From Pseudomonadota bacterium (GTDB taxonomy: Bacteria; Pseudomonadota; Gammaproteobacteria; Steroidobacterales; Steroidobacteraceae), in assembly GCA_021851405.1 (NCBI GenBank), contig JAJZDW010000025.1, forward strand, positions 1 through 54,707: a stretch of DNA of 54,707 nt. Direction: 5' to 3'. Below the pieces are notes generated by a model. That model was not told where the DNA came from. It did not search any database and saw only the letters and a list, made by a program, of their open reading frames with translations. Both the position numbers and the translations under genes were made by a program. This document shows, in pieces, positions 27,597-34,999 of the stretch. The stretch's first letter is position 1, and every line of letters begins with the position of its first letter.

Positions 27597-28361
27597 GGCA
27601 AGTTTCCGTATCGAATTTTCGGTTCACACTGTCGAGCAGCCGGGCGAACGGGCCCGGCACATTCTGTCCAAAATGGTCTGCGCTGAAGAGAGCAGCGCCC
27701 TCCTCGATCCCCATACCTGGTCTGGGTACATCCGGGACTCGAGGGCAGAAGGGGCCGGCATGGTATAGATATCGCATCAAAAGTTCAATTGCGTCGTGCT
27801 CGCCTGCGGACGGGTACGGGCCGGTGATCGCCCCCCGGGGCGGTCCGCCGCAGCGCTCCCATGCGCGACCAGAGATTGCTAATTTTACGCCCTGAAACAA
27901 TCGTCTAAACCAATTTCGCCCGCCTGTCGCGGCGCACCTGGCGCCCCTCCATCGCAAGGGAGCGAAGCGGAGTCTGAAGCGTCTCGGTGAGGGACTGACG
28001 ACGTCGAGCGAGGTCCGCCGCTCCGTTCGGTCTGCTCCCGGTCCTGCTGACGGCCGGGAAACTGGATGAATGCACAGGTCCCATCGCCCGTGCACCGGCG
28101 ATGGGACCGGACGTAACGCGCGACCCGCCGCGCAGCCTCGGTCCGGCCACCGCGATGCGCGATGCGCGCGCGAGGGGCTGGCGGATCGAAGTCACCCGTG
28201 TGCTGTTATGAACCTCGTGACGCAGAGCGGAGTCTGGGCTTTAAAAAAGCACGAGGTCTGGCGGTGCGCACGCTAGGCGAACGTCAGGTCCGAGCGGACG
28301 AAACAGAGTAGAGTGTGGCGTGAAATGCCATTTTGAAAAGTGACGCGACCGAGGAGTCTCA
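27597..28361. other. Long intergenic region with a perfect 12-bp hairpin
   Basis: No open reading frame here has convincing protein character. The notable structure is GGTCCCATCGCC (28077-28088) pairing exactly with GGCGATGGGACC (28097-28108) around CGTGCACC. An AT-rich patch at about 27862-27915 and TTTAAAAAAG near 28240 could contain promoters for the flanking genes. The length and the hairpin leave room for a small RNA, which I cannot prove. Confidence 0.4.
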
Positions 28362-28538
28362 GTGCCGAAACCGAACTATCGCCTGGCCAAGAAGCAGAAG
28401 GAACAAAGCAGGGCTGCACGCCAGCTCGAGAAGCAGCAACGCCGGGCCGCCCGCGCCACCAGCCCCACCGAGAGTGCCGCACCGTCGCAGGATCCGGCCG
28501 CGGGTCCCGCTGACCCGACGCCCATGAGCGGCGCATGA
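28362..28538 (+). CDS. Small Lys/Arg/Gln-rich conserved-type protein
   Basis: A 58-residue protein starting at GTG 28362 with a GAGGAG ribosome site. It reads VPKPNYRLAKKQKEQSRAAR, then QLEKQQRRAARA and a Pro/Ala-rich tail. The strongly basic, helical N-terminal half suggests nucleic acid or ribosome binding, but I recognise no named family. Its TGA overlaps the ATG of the next gene (ATGA), so the two are translated together and probably function together. Confidence 0.6.
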   Translation: MPKPNYRLAKKQKEQSRAARQLEKQQRRAARATSPTESAAPSQDPAAGPADPTPMSGA

Positions 28539-28939
28539 AGCTGGCGAACACTCGCGCAACGCCCACGAGTCAAGACCGCGCCGCACAGCTGCGGCGCGAC
28601 CAGGAAGCCGCTCCCAAGTTGCGCACCCTGTTCCCCATGGTGGAACAGCTGCACTTTGATCTGCGCTTCGAGGGTGGCGGGTCCAGCACGCCCGTCCCGC
28701 AATCGCGCATCCTGCACCCGCCGGCGCGCGCCCATTTCACCTTCCCGTGCCCCTACAGCGACTGCAACGGCGGTTTCGACCTGGCCGCAAACGTGGACAC
28801 GGCCATCGCCAGCCCCTCGCGGCGGATCGAGGGCGTCATGGAGTGCCCGGGCATGCGCGGCGGCGATTCCGGATCTAAGGTACCGTGCGGTCTGCGCCTT
28901 CGTTTCACCCTGATGGCCGTTTGTTCGCCATCGCGCTGA
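28535..28939 (+). CDS. Uncharacterised protein with four-cysteine zinc-ribbon-like core
   Basis: A 134-residue protein of unknown function. After a polar N-terminus, residues 65-124 contain FPCPYSDCNGGFDL, then VMECPGMRGG and KVPCGLRLRF. The pattern Cys-x4-Cys ... Cys ... Cys looks like a small metal-binding fold. It is coupled by ATGA to the small basic protein upstream. A basic partner and a Cys-rich body would suit an RNA- or ribosome-associated pair, but this is only inference. The next gene converges 6 bp away. Confidence 0.65.
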   Translation: MKLANTRATPTSQDRAAQLRRDQEAAPKLRTLFPMVEQLHFDLRFEGGGSSTPVPQSRILHPPARAHFTFPCPYSDCNGGFDLAANVDTAIASPSRRIEGVMECPGMRGGDSGSKVPCGLRLRFTLMAVCSPSR

Positions 28940-28945
28940 TGAGTG

Positions 28946-29371
28946 TTATTTGCGCCGGCGCGCGCTGGTTTCCACGGCCGCAGCCTGCGGCCGCGTGAAA
29001 TCGATCGCGAAGCGATCGCCATCGAAGTCTGCCACCTTGCCGATCAGATCAGGACGGACGAAATAGCCGCCCGCCTTGCCCGTCTTCTGCCGCTGCTCAA
29101 ACGTGACCACCATCCGGACCGGCAAATCGCCCTCGCGCGCGCGGGTCAGATGTTCACCCAGTGTTTTGAGCACTCCGGCGCCGGCCTGCGCGGCGGATAT
29201 GCTGGTCTCGTAGCGCAAAACCCCGGACGAGGGGTGCGAAAAATGCGCTTGGCGGCAATTGATCACCAACGCGCCGTCGTTCGCCATCGCGGAGAGGCTG
29301 CCGAATCGGCTGGTCGGCTTGGCGCCGAACTTGCCGAACGCGTCAAATAGAGAAAGGTTCATCACGCGCAT
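28946..29371 (-). CDS. Hypothetical protein
   Basis: A 141-residue protein I cannot name. It begins MRVMNLSLFDAFGKFGAKPTS and has mixed alpha/beta composition, including ALVINCRQAHFSH, VVTFEQRQKTGKAGGYFVRPD and DGDRFAIDFTRP, with a basic tail. The ATG at 29371 has AGGAG at close distance; ATG 29362 is an alternative. No signal peptide or membrane segment is seen. Balanced amino-acid composition and the ribosome site argue that it is real. Confidence 0.65.
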   Translation of the reverse strand: MRVMNLSLFDAFGKFGAKPTSRFGSLSAMANDGALVINCRQAHFSHPSSGVLRYETSISAAQAGAGVLKTLGEHLTRAREGDLPVRMVVTFEQRQKTGKAGGYFVRPDLIGKVADFDGDRFAIDFTRPQAAAVETSARRRK

Positions 29372-29930
29372 CGGCTCCTGAGTTTGATCCGTTGGAAGAA
29401 TGCCCGAATCGACCGTCGCACCCGTGGGCCGGGTGGGCCGGCCGGCTCAAATCCGTCGTCTTGACGTGCCGCGCCGTCCCGTACGACGGCCAACCCGACT
29501 CGGATGAAGACGGCGGCAGCTAGGGGCGCAGGCAATACCGGCCGGACTTCCCGCCAAAGTCCGCCCCCTTATCTTGTCGCACAACATCGTCGTGATGGCC
29601 GGGTGCGATTGACGAGCACCCGCTCGGGACGGCTCGTGTATCGGCGCCGTCGCGCGCGAACGAGTAGAACCAGCATGCGCGCACCGCAACGCCGACGCAA
29701 GCGAGAACTCGTGGCGACGCCGAGCGCGGCGCATAAAAGTTTGGCAGCTTGGCTGCGATCCTGTAGCCTGTCAGGCGGCTCGTATCTTTTCGGCTTGTCT
29801 GCCTTGGCGTCACGCGCTGCTCTGCGGCGCGCCCCACCTGCCAATGTCTGCCACCCGCGCAAAGCTCCGCGAACCACGTCGCAGGAGATGCCTGCGGCTC
29901 AACACCCGTTATTCTCAAGAGTATCTCGCA
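29372..29930. other. Intergenic region without recognised gene
   Basis: About 560 bp lie between the divergent hypothetical gene and the RRM gene. Reading frames through it are rich in Arg, Ser and Pro and look like non-coding GC-rich shadows. AT-richer text at 29737-29800 (CATAAAAGTTTGGCAGC) may hold promoter elements for the RRM gene, and the stretch could form a long 5' leader as seen for some cold-inducible RRM genes; neither is proven. Confidence 0.35.
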
Positions 29931-30227
29931 GTGACCAAACTTTACGTTGGAAATCTCCCCTTCACGGCCACCGAAGAAGCCGTAAATGCTCTGTTCTCAC
30001 AGCATGGGACGGTCGAGAGAGTCTCCATGATCACCGACCGCGAGACGGGTCGACCGCGCGGCTTCGCGTTCGTCGAGATGCCCAACGCCGATGCGGCGCG
30101 CGCGATGCAGACGCTCAATGGGGCGGACTTTGATGGCCGCCCGCTGCGGGTCAACGAGGCGCAGGATCGCGAGCGTTCGGGCGGTGGTGGCAACCGCGGC
30201 GGCGGCGGCGGCGCGCGGCGCTACTGA
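29931..30227 (+). CDS. RRM-type RNA-binding protein with Gly-rich tail
   Basis: A 98-residue protein with one complete RNA-recognition motif. RNP2 is LYVGNL (4-9) and RNP1 is RGFAFVEM (43-50). It ends in a short Gly/Arg tail (GGGGNRGGGGGARRY). Bacterial and cyanobacterial relatives are small single-stranded RNA-binding proteins, often cold-induced. Start is GTG 29931, exactly where the RRM fold begins. The ribosome site is weak. A perfect 19-bp hairpin follows the stop by 9 bp. Confidence 0.9.
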   Translation: MTKLYVGNLPFTATEEAVNALFSQHGTVERVSMITDRETGRPRGFAFVEMPNADAARAMQTLNGADFDGRPLRVNEAQDRERSGGGGNRGGGGGARRY

Positions 30228-30236
30228 GTTTTGCCC

Positions 30237-30277
30237 ATTGCAGCCGCCCCGGCCGTGACGGCCGGGGCGGCTGCAAT
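30237..30277. terminator. Perfect 19-bp hairpin after the RRM gene
   Basis: ATTGCAGCCGCCCCGGCCG (30237-30255) pairs perfectly with 30259-30277 across a TGA loop. This is unusually long for a terminator and lacks a following T-run. It may also stabilise the 3' end of the mRNA or be the target of a binding protein. Confidence 0.6.
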
Positions 30278-30304
30278 GAATATCGTTGCTGCGAGGTCCG
30301 TGCC

Positions 30305-30568
30305 ATGGCGTGGCGCAAGACGGGACGGTACCGTCCCGCGGAAGAAATTCTGGTGATGACGTGCGACGTCTGCGAACGCGACGTCGGCTTCGAAGACGGA
30401 CGGCGCCCGAACGAGCACTTTCGGTTGAGCCGCCACCCCAATCGGGGCTCACTCGATGACCAGGAGGCGCCCGTCATCATTTGCTCACGCGACTGTCTGC
30501 GCGCATTCGCCACCCAGGTGACCGGCCCGGACCGCACCGCCTCGCCGAAGAACAGCGGCAGCGACTGA
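30305..30568 (+). CDS. Small Cys-rich protein with treble-clef-like CxxC pairs
   Basis: An 87-residue protein of unknown family. MTCDVCERDVGFEDGRRP provides a first Cys-x2-Cys pair and VIICSRDCLRAFATQV a second Cys-x3-Cys pair, with His residues between (NEHFRLSRHP). This spacing suggests one zinc ion bound by a treble-clef or FCS-type finger, perhaps with RNA or protein contacts. It begins 27 bp after the RRM hairpin on the same strand. The start codon ATG 30305 has no strong ribosome site. Confidence 0.6.
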   Translation: MAWRKTGRYRPAEEILVMTCDVCERDVGFEDGRRPNEHFRLSRHPNRGSLDDQEAPVIICSRDCLRAFATQVTGPDRTASPKNSGSD

Positions 30569-30646
30569 GTGCGGCGCACTGAGAGTCCGCGCTCGCCGGC
30601 GGGCTTGCTCGAGAGGCCCGTCCACCTGCCCCGATCCGTCACGCCC

Positions 30647-31102
30647 ATGAGCGAGTACGAATTCACCGTCTCTTTGCGGATTCGCCATCCGACACTCGAT
30701 CCGCACACGATCAGCGCAGCGCTCGGCATCGAGCCGCAGCATGCGTGGCGGGTCGGCGAGCCGCGCCGTGACGATGCCGGCGCGCTTCTCGGCGGATCGC
30801 ATCGCGACAGCTACTGGATGGGACGGTTGATGAGCGAACCGCAGCTTTCCGGCGACGGGGTCACGGTCGAATCCGTGATCTCCAAGACGCTCAATCACCT
30901 GCGTCGCGCGCAACCGTTCCTGAAGCAACTGAGCGACGACGGCGGCGTGGCGGAATTGCTGGTCAGCCTGTTTGCGCGCGAGATGTTCAGAATCGAACTG
31001 CCGCCGGATGAGGTCGCCGCGCTCGGCACGCTGCGCTTGGCGATCGCCCTCGACGTTCATCCCCACTCCCCGTTCAGCGCACCGGCGTCGAGACCGAATT
31101 GA
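30647..31102 (+). CDS. DUF4279 family protein
   Basis: A 151-residue protein that fits the DUF4279 pattern: EFTVSLRIRHPTLDPHTISAALGIEP, then AWRVGEPR, HRDSYWMGRL and a C-terminal beta-rich segment. DUF4279 members have no settled role; some lie in polymorphic toxin immunity contexts, but no toxin gene is visible beside this one. The ATG at 30647 gives the family start, while the longer in-frame reading from 30569 adds implausible Arg/Pro-rich text. Confidence 0.7.
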   Translation: MSEYEFTVSLRIRHPTLDPHTISAALGIEPQHAWRVGEPRRDDAGALLGGSHRDSYWMGRLMSEPQLSGDGVTVESVISKTLNHLRRAQPFLKQLSDDGGVAELLVSLFAREMFRIELPPDEVAALGTLRLAIALDVHPHSPFSAPASRPN

Positions 31103-31293
31103 CGCCCGCCCGGCCGGCAGACTGCACCATGCTCAGATTCGCCAAGCGACCCGCAGGGACTGCGCCCACCGGCGGCGCGGCTCTCTCGCCTGCACCGGCG
31201 CGCGCAGCGCCGCCGCGACTGCCCCACGGCATCCTCGCCGCGCGGATGCCGAGTGCGCGCGCGCTTGGCGTGTTGAACGTTCGAGCGCGCTGA

Positions 31294-31659
31294 GTGATCA
31301 CGCTCACGTTTTGGGAACTGAGCAACGAGTCGATGACTTTCGTGCGTGGCGCCTATTTCAGGATTTGCGCCGATGCGACGCTGCGCGGACCCGACAACGC
31401 CATCGCGGCCCGCTATACCGGCGGCCTCTGGCAGGTCGCGCGCCGCAACCACAGAGTGCTCGAGTGCCGCGCCGCGCTGTACCTGCGCGTGACCGGCGCG
31501 GACGGCCAACGCAAGAGCATCGGCCCGTTCGAGGGCCTCAAGGTCACGGGCGGGGATCTCTTCTCCAATGATCTCTATCTGGGCACGCACGCGCCGAAGG
31601 AATCCCGCCGGCCGCAGGCGCCCGTCTGGAGTGAGATTGCACTCCTGACCGACGTGTGA
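31294..31659 (+). CDS. Hypothetical protein, beta-rich
   Basis: A 121-residue protein starting at GTG 31294, or at ATG 31333 (MTFVRGAYFRICADATLRG). It has balanced composition with alternating hydrophobic residues (GGLWQVARRNHRVLECRAAL) and a GGDLFSNDLYLGTHAP segment near the end. I recognise no family. The shorter start is credible because the first 13 residues add little. It lies on the same strand as the DUF4279 gene after a 190-bp stretch with no gene. Confidence 0.55.
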   Translation: MITLTFWELSNESMTFVRGAYFRICADATLRGPDNAIAARYTGGLWQVARRNHRVLECRAALYLRVTGADGQRKSIGPFEGLKVTGGDLFSNDLYLGTHAPKESRRPQAPVWSEIALLTDV

Positions 31660-31756
31660 CCGAGGCGAACCTCTCGCCGCGGGACGCTCCTCTGGAGCGG
31701 TCGGCTGGCACGTCTCACCGAACCGGGGACCGCGCCTAGGAGCCGCGACGAGCGCC

Positions 31757-32977
31757 TCAGTGCGCGGTGCGCGCCACGAGCATGCGCAGTCGAGCCGCAC
31801 GTTCCTCGGCGAACAGCGTGCCAGCCGGCGGATGGTTGCGGAAATACGCCAGGATCCCGCCGAAGATCGCATCAGCGATGCGCTTCTGGTACCAGGGCTG
31901 GCGCAATTTGGCCGCTTGCCGAGGATCCGACATGAAATCCGTCTCGACCAGCATCGAGGGAATGGTGGGCGACTTCAGCACCACGAACGCCGCCTGCTGC
32001 ACCGTCATTTTGTTCACGGGCACCGACCGGTCGAGCGCGAGCAGGACGTCGTGGGCCGCCACCACGCTGTGCGCGATGGTGGTGGTCTGAGAGAGATTCA
32101 ACAGCACGGTGGCCAGCGTGTGCGATTTGTTACGCAGACGGACCCCGGCGAGATCATCGGAGGCGTTTTCCCGGGCCGCGAGAATGCGCGCCGCTTCGTT
32201 CGAGGCGCCATGCAGCGACAGGATGTACACCTGAGCGCCCTCGACGTTCGGATCATCACAGTCGTTGACGTGAATCGAAACGAACAGATCGGCATGATCG
32301 CGGCGCGCAATGCGCATGCGGTCGCGGAGCGTCAGGTAGACGTCGCTGTCGCGCGTCAGGGTCGCACGCATCCCGCGCTGCTGATCGATGCGCTGCGCGA
32401 GCAGCCTGCCGATGGCGAGCGTGATGGTCTTTTCCATCATGCCGTGCGGCCCGATGGTGCCCGAATCGATGCCGCCGTGGCCCGGATCGACGGTGACGAT
32501 GATGTCGCGTCCGTCATCGATCGGTCCCAACCGGGTGCGGATGGCACGCGGGGGCCCGACGGCTCGGTGCGGCGCGAGTGGGCCGAAGCCGTGCAGTTCG
32601 ATGAGCAGTTCCCGCCCGGTGCGCGTCGGGCGCAACCAGACCAGGCGCATGTGGGCCGCCGAGCCGGTGATGAACACCAGGCGCAGTGCGCCGTTGGGCT
32701 GCAGGCCCATGCGCACCCCGCGCACCCAGCCTCGCGTCTGCGGCAGACGCAGCCCGGCGCCGGCGCGCGTGCCGAGCAGGTCGATGACCTCCCGGTCCGG
32801 GTTCGTCAACCGGAAATAATGGGCCTGCGTGAAGCCGCCGAGTTCGAGCCGCACGGTGGCGGCCTGGGGCGCATTCGACACCCACAGCCGATCCAAATGG
32901 TCGACCCCGGCGTGCGCCGCGCCGGTGGCGACGACGCCCAGCGTCGCAATGCAGATGTAAAATACCTTCCTGATCAT
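31757..32977 (-). CDS. amiB: N-acetylmuramoyl-L-alanine amidase
   Basis: A 406-residue periplasmic amidase. A signal peptide (MIRKVFYICIATLGVVATGAAHA) leads to an AMIN domain (about 25-140) that targets the septum, then an Amidase_3 zinc domain (about 158-385). The zinc motifs are visible as VTVDPGHGGIDSGTIG and FVSIHVND; catalytic Glu is expected in MLVETDFMSDP. It cuts peptide stems from glycan strands during daughter-cell separation. The C-terminal LysM domain found in some relatives is absent. It is the last gene of the nnr-tsaE-amiB set, 51 bp after tsaE. Confidence 0.93.
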   Translation of the reverse strand: MIRKVFYICIATLGVVATGAAHAGVDHLDRLWVSNAPQAATVRLELGGFTQAHYFRLTNPDREVIDLLGTRAGAGLRLPQTRGWVRGVRMGLQPNGALRLVFITGSAAHMRLVWLRPTRTGRELLIELHGFGPLAPHRAVGPPRAIRTRLGPIDDGRDIIVTVDPGHGGIDSGTIGPHGMMEKTITLAIGRLLAQRIDQQRGMRATLTRDSDVYLTLRDRMRIARRDHADLFVSIHVNDCDDPNVEGAQVYILSLHGASNEAARILAARENASDDLAGVRLRNKSHTLATVLLNLSQTTTIAHSVVAAHDVLLALDRSVPVNKMTVQQAAFVVLKSPTIPSMLVETDFMSDPRQAAKLRQPWYQKRIADAIFGGILAYFRNHPPAGTLFAEERAARLRMLVARTAH

Positions 32978-33028
32978 AAGGTTCGCGGCATTCGTTGAGG
33001 CGTAATCTACGAGCCGCGCGCCCTCATT

Positions 33029-33502
33029 TCAACTCGAATTGCGCGCGGAGCGCGCCCACCAAGCCTCACCTGCAGCGGTGCCGTACGTGACCGCGGCCTC
33101 GTGCCCGGCCCCGAGGACGCTGAGTGCCACGGTCACATCGGGCGGCGGCAGGACACCTTCGGCCCGCTGCGGCCACTCGATGAGCCACAGACATCCGGGC
33201 AGGGCCCACGCCTCGAGCCCTAGGTGCTCGAACTCCTCGGGCGCACGCAGGCGGTACAGATCCAGGTGCGCCACCGTCTGCCCCTCGAGCGGATACAACT
33301 GCACCAGCGAGTAGGTGGGACTGCGAACCGGGCCGGTGACACCGCACGCGCGCAAAAACCCCTGCGCCAGCGTCGTTTTGCCCGCGCCCAGATCGCCGCA
33401 CAAATACAGCACCGCGAGTGGCGCGCGCCCGTCGGGCCGCGCGCGCGCCAGGCGCGCGCCCAGCGCTTCGGTATCCGCCGCGCTGTTCAGAAATTCACGC
33501 AG
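33029..33502 (-). CDS. tsaE: tRNA threonylcarbamoyladenosine biosynthesis ATPase TsaE
   Basis: A 157-residue ATPase needed with TsaB, TsaC and TsaD for the t6A modification of ANN-decoding tRNAs. Walker A GDLGAGKTTLAQGF, SPTYSLVQLYP and the HLDLYRL motif are typical. No ATG, GTG or TTG lies in frame near the expected start. A CTG at 33502 has GAGGAG eight bases upstream and gives a protein of normal length (LREFLNSAADTEALG), so I infer a CTG start. The coding region overlaps the nnr end by 16 bp, consistent with coupled translation. Confidence 0.9.
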   Translation of the reverse strand: MREFLNSAADTEALGARLARARPDGRAPLAVLYLCGDLGAGKTTLAQGFLRACGVTGPVRSPTYSLVQLYPLEGQTVAHLDLYRLRAPEEFEHLGLEAWALPGCLWLIEWPQRAEGVLPPPDVTVALSVLGAGHEAAVTYGTAAGEAWWARSARNSS

Positions 33503-34968
33503 TGGCGCAACTCCTCGATCAGATCCCCGGCGAGCAGCCCGCGCTGCCCGCCGCGCGCCGCGGCATCTCCGGCCCGCGCGTGGGCGAGCACCCCGGCGCG
33601 CGCAGCGCGCCACGGGTCGCGGCACTGAGCGAGGATCCCCGCGATCAGTCCGGTGAGGACATCGCCCATCCCGGGACTGGCCATGCCGGGATTGCCCGGC
33701 TCGCACACGGCCGGCACGGTCCCCAGGCGGCCCACCAACGTCCCGGCGCCCTTCAGCGCCACCACCCCGCCATAGCGGACGAGCAACGCCTCGAGGGCGC
33801 CGAGCCGGTCGCTCTGGACCTGCGCGGTGCTCGTGGCGAGCAGGCGCGCGGCCTCACCCGGATGCGGCGTCAGAACCCACCCTGAGGCCGGTGCGCCGCG
33901 CGGCGCGCCCGCGAGCAGGTTCAGCGCATCCGCATCGACCACGAGCGGCTTACCGCAGTCGAGCGCCGCCTCGAACGCCGCGCGCGCCCAGGCGTCCTGT
34001 CCGAGCCCGGGTCCGACAGCCACCAGATCACAGCGCGCGGCGAGAGTCCGCACCGTCTCGGGTTGCTCCAGCGGCACGCACATCAATTCGGGGCGCCCGC
34101 TCACGACGGCCGCCAGGTTCTGCGGTGCGACCGCGACCGTGACCCTTCCGGCGCCGGCGCGCAGACAGGCCTCCCCGGCGAGCCGCGCCGCTCCGGGCAT
34201 GCCCGGACCGCCGCCGACGATCAGCACCTGACCGAAATCCCCTTTGTGCGCCCCGCGGGCGCGGCGCGGCAGCGCCCGCTCCAGATCGGCCTGTACCAGC
34301 CGCTCGAGGCGCGCCGTCGGCACTTCGGACAGCCGGCCGGTGAGTCCGAGGCCATCGAACACCAGCGCGCCACAATGCTCGGGTCCCTCCCCGAGCAGCA
34401 GCCCGGTCTTCAGCGCCACGAACGTCACCGTACACTCGGCCCGCACCGCCTCCCCGAGCGGCAGGCCGCGGTCGGCATCGAGACCGGAGGGCACATCGAG
34501 CGCGAGGATCGGCCGGCCGCTGGCATTGAGGGCACGGATGGCCTGCGCCAGATCCGCGCGCACCGCGCCGGAAAGCCCGGTGCCGAGCAGCGCATCGACC
34601 AGCACCTCGTTCTCCCGCAGCGCCTGCGCCGCGAACGGCTCGATCGTCCCGCCGGCCGCACGCCAGGCCGCGCAGGCCTCGAGCGCCTCCCCCCGCAGAC
34701 GCTGCGGTGGACTCGCCGCGAGCACGGTGACGGCACAGCCGGCGGCGCGCGCCAGCCGCGCCAGCACGTAGCCGTCGCCGGCGTTGTTTCCCGGGCCGCA
34801 CACCACCGTGATCCGCCCCGCTCCCGGCCAGCGCTCGCGCAACGCGCGCAGCGCCGCCTCGCCGGCCCGCTCCATCAGCGCGTAGCCGGTGAGGCCCAGC
34901 TGCGCGATCGCGGCGCGATCCATGGCGCGCACCTGGGCCGAGGTATACAGCGAGACGGGCAGCGACAT
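33487..34968 (-). CDS. nnr: Bifunctional NAD(P)H-hydrate repair enzyme
   Basis: A 493-residue fusion of YjeF epimerase (about 1-205) and ADP-dependent dehydratase (about 215-490). The epimerase part has VVCGPGNNAGDGYVLARL and LDVPSGLDADRG. The dehydratase part has HKGDFGQVLIVGGGPGMPGA, VDADALNLLAG, TPHPGEAARLL and GMASPGMGDVLTGLIA. It repairs damaged (hydrated) nicotinamide cofactors. ATG 34968 (MSLPVSLYTSAQVRAMD) is the family start. It heads the nnr-tsaE-amiB operon and diverges from queG by only 31 bp. Confidence 0.95.
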   Translation of the reverse strand: MSLPVSLYTSAQVRAMDRAAIAQLGLTGYALMERAGEAALRALRERWPGAGRITVVCGPGNNAGDGYVLARLARAAGCAVTVLAASPPQRLRGEALEACAAWRAAGGTIEPFAAQALRENEVLVDALLGTGLSGAVRADLAQAIRALNASGRPILALDVPSGLDADRGLPLGEAVRAECTVTFVALKTGLLLGEGPEHCGALVFDGLGLTGRLSEVPTARLERLVQADLERALPRRARGAHKGDFGQVLIVGGGPGMPGAARLAGEACLRAGAGRVTVAVAPQNLAAVVSGRPELMCVPLEQPETVRTLAARCDLVAVGPGLGQDAWARAAFEAALDCGKPLVVDADALNLLAGAPRGAPASGWVLTPHPGEAARLLATSTAQVQSDRLGALEALLVRYGGVVALKGAGTLVGRLGTVPAVCEPGNPGMASPGMGDVLTGLIAGILAQCRDPWRAARAGVLAHARAGDAAARGGQRGLLAGDLIEELRHCVNF

Positions 34969-34999
34969 GGGCTTGATTATACTGGCCCCTGAGGCCCCC
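34969..34999. promoter_or_regulatory. Compact divergent promoter region nnr/queG
   Basis: The 31-bp gap contains TATAAT-type text in both directions: GATTATACTGG on the plus strand and CAGTATAATC on the minus strand (about 34973-34984). The overlapping -10 elements suggest short or leaderless transcripts and mutual competition. No clear -35 elements are seen. Confidence 0.4.

Noticed and set aside
25089-27686. Long plus-strand frame opposite fusA
   Set aside because: Antisense shadow of EF-G with no domain character.
27571-28095. Minus-strand frame upstream of fusA
   Set aside because: Overlaps the fusA start and promoter area; Arg/Pro/Cys-rich without domain character.
29390-29400. GAGTTTGATCC, similar to the start of 16S rRNA
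   Set aside because: Only 11 bases match and no rRNA sequence follows.
31099-31293. Small plus-strand frame between the DUF4279 and next gene
   Set aside because: Ala/Pro/Arg-rich, no ribosome site, composition of non-coding GC-rich DNA.
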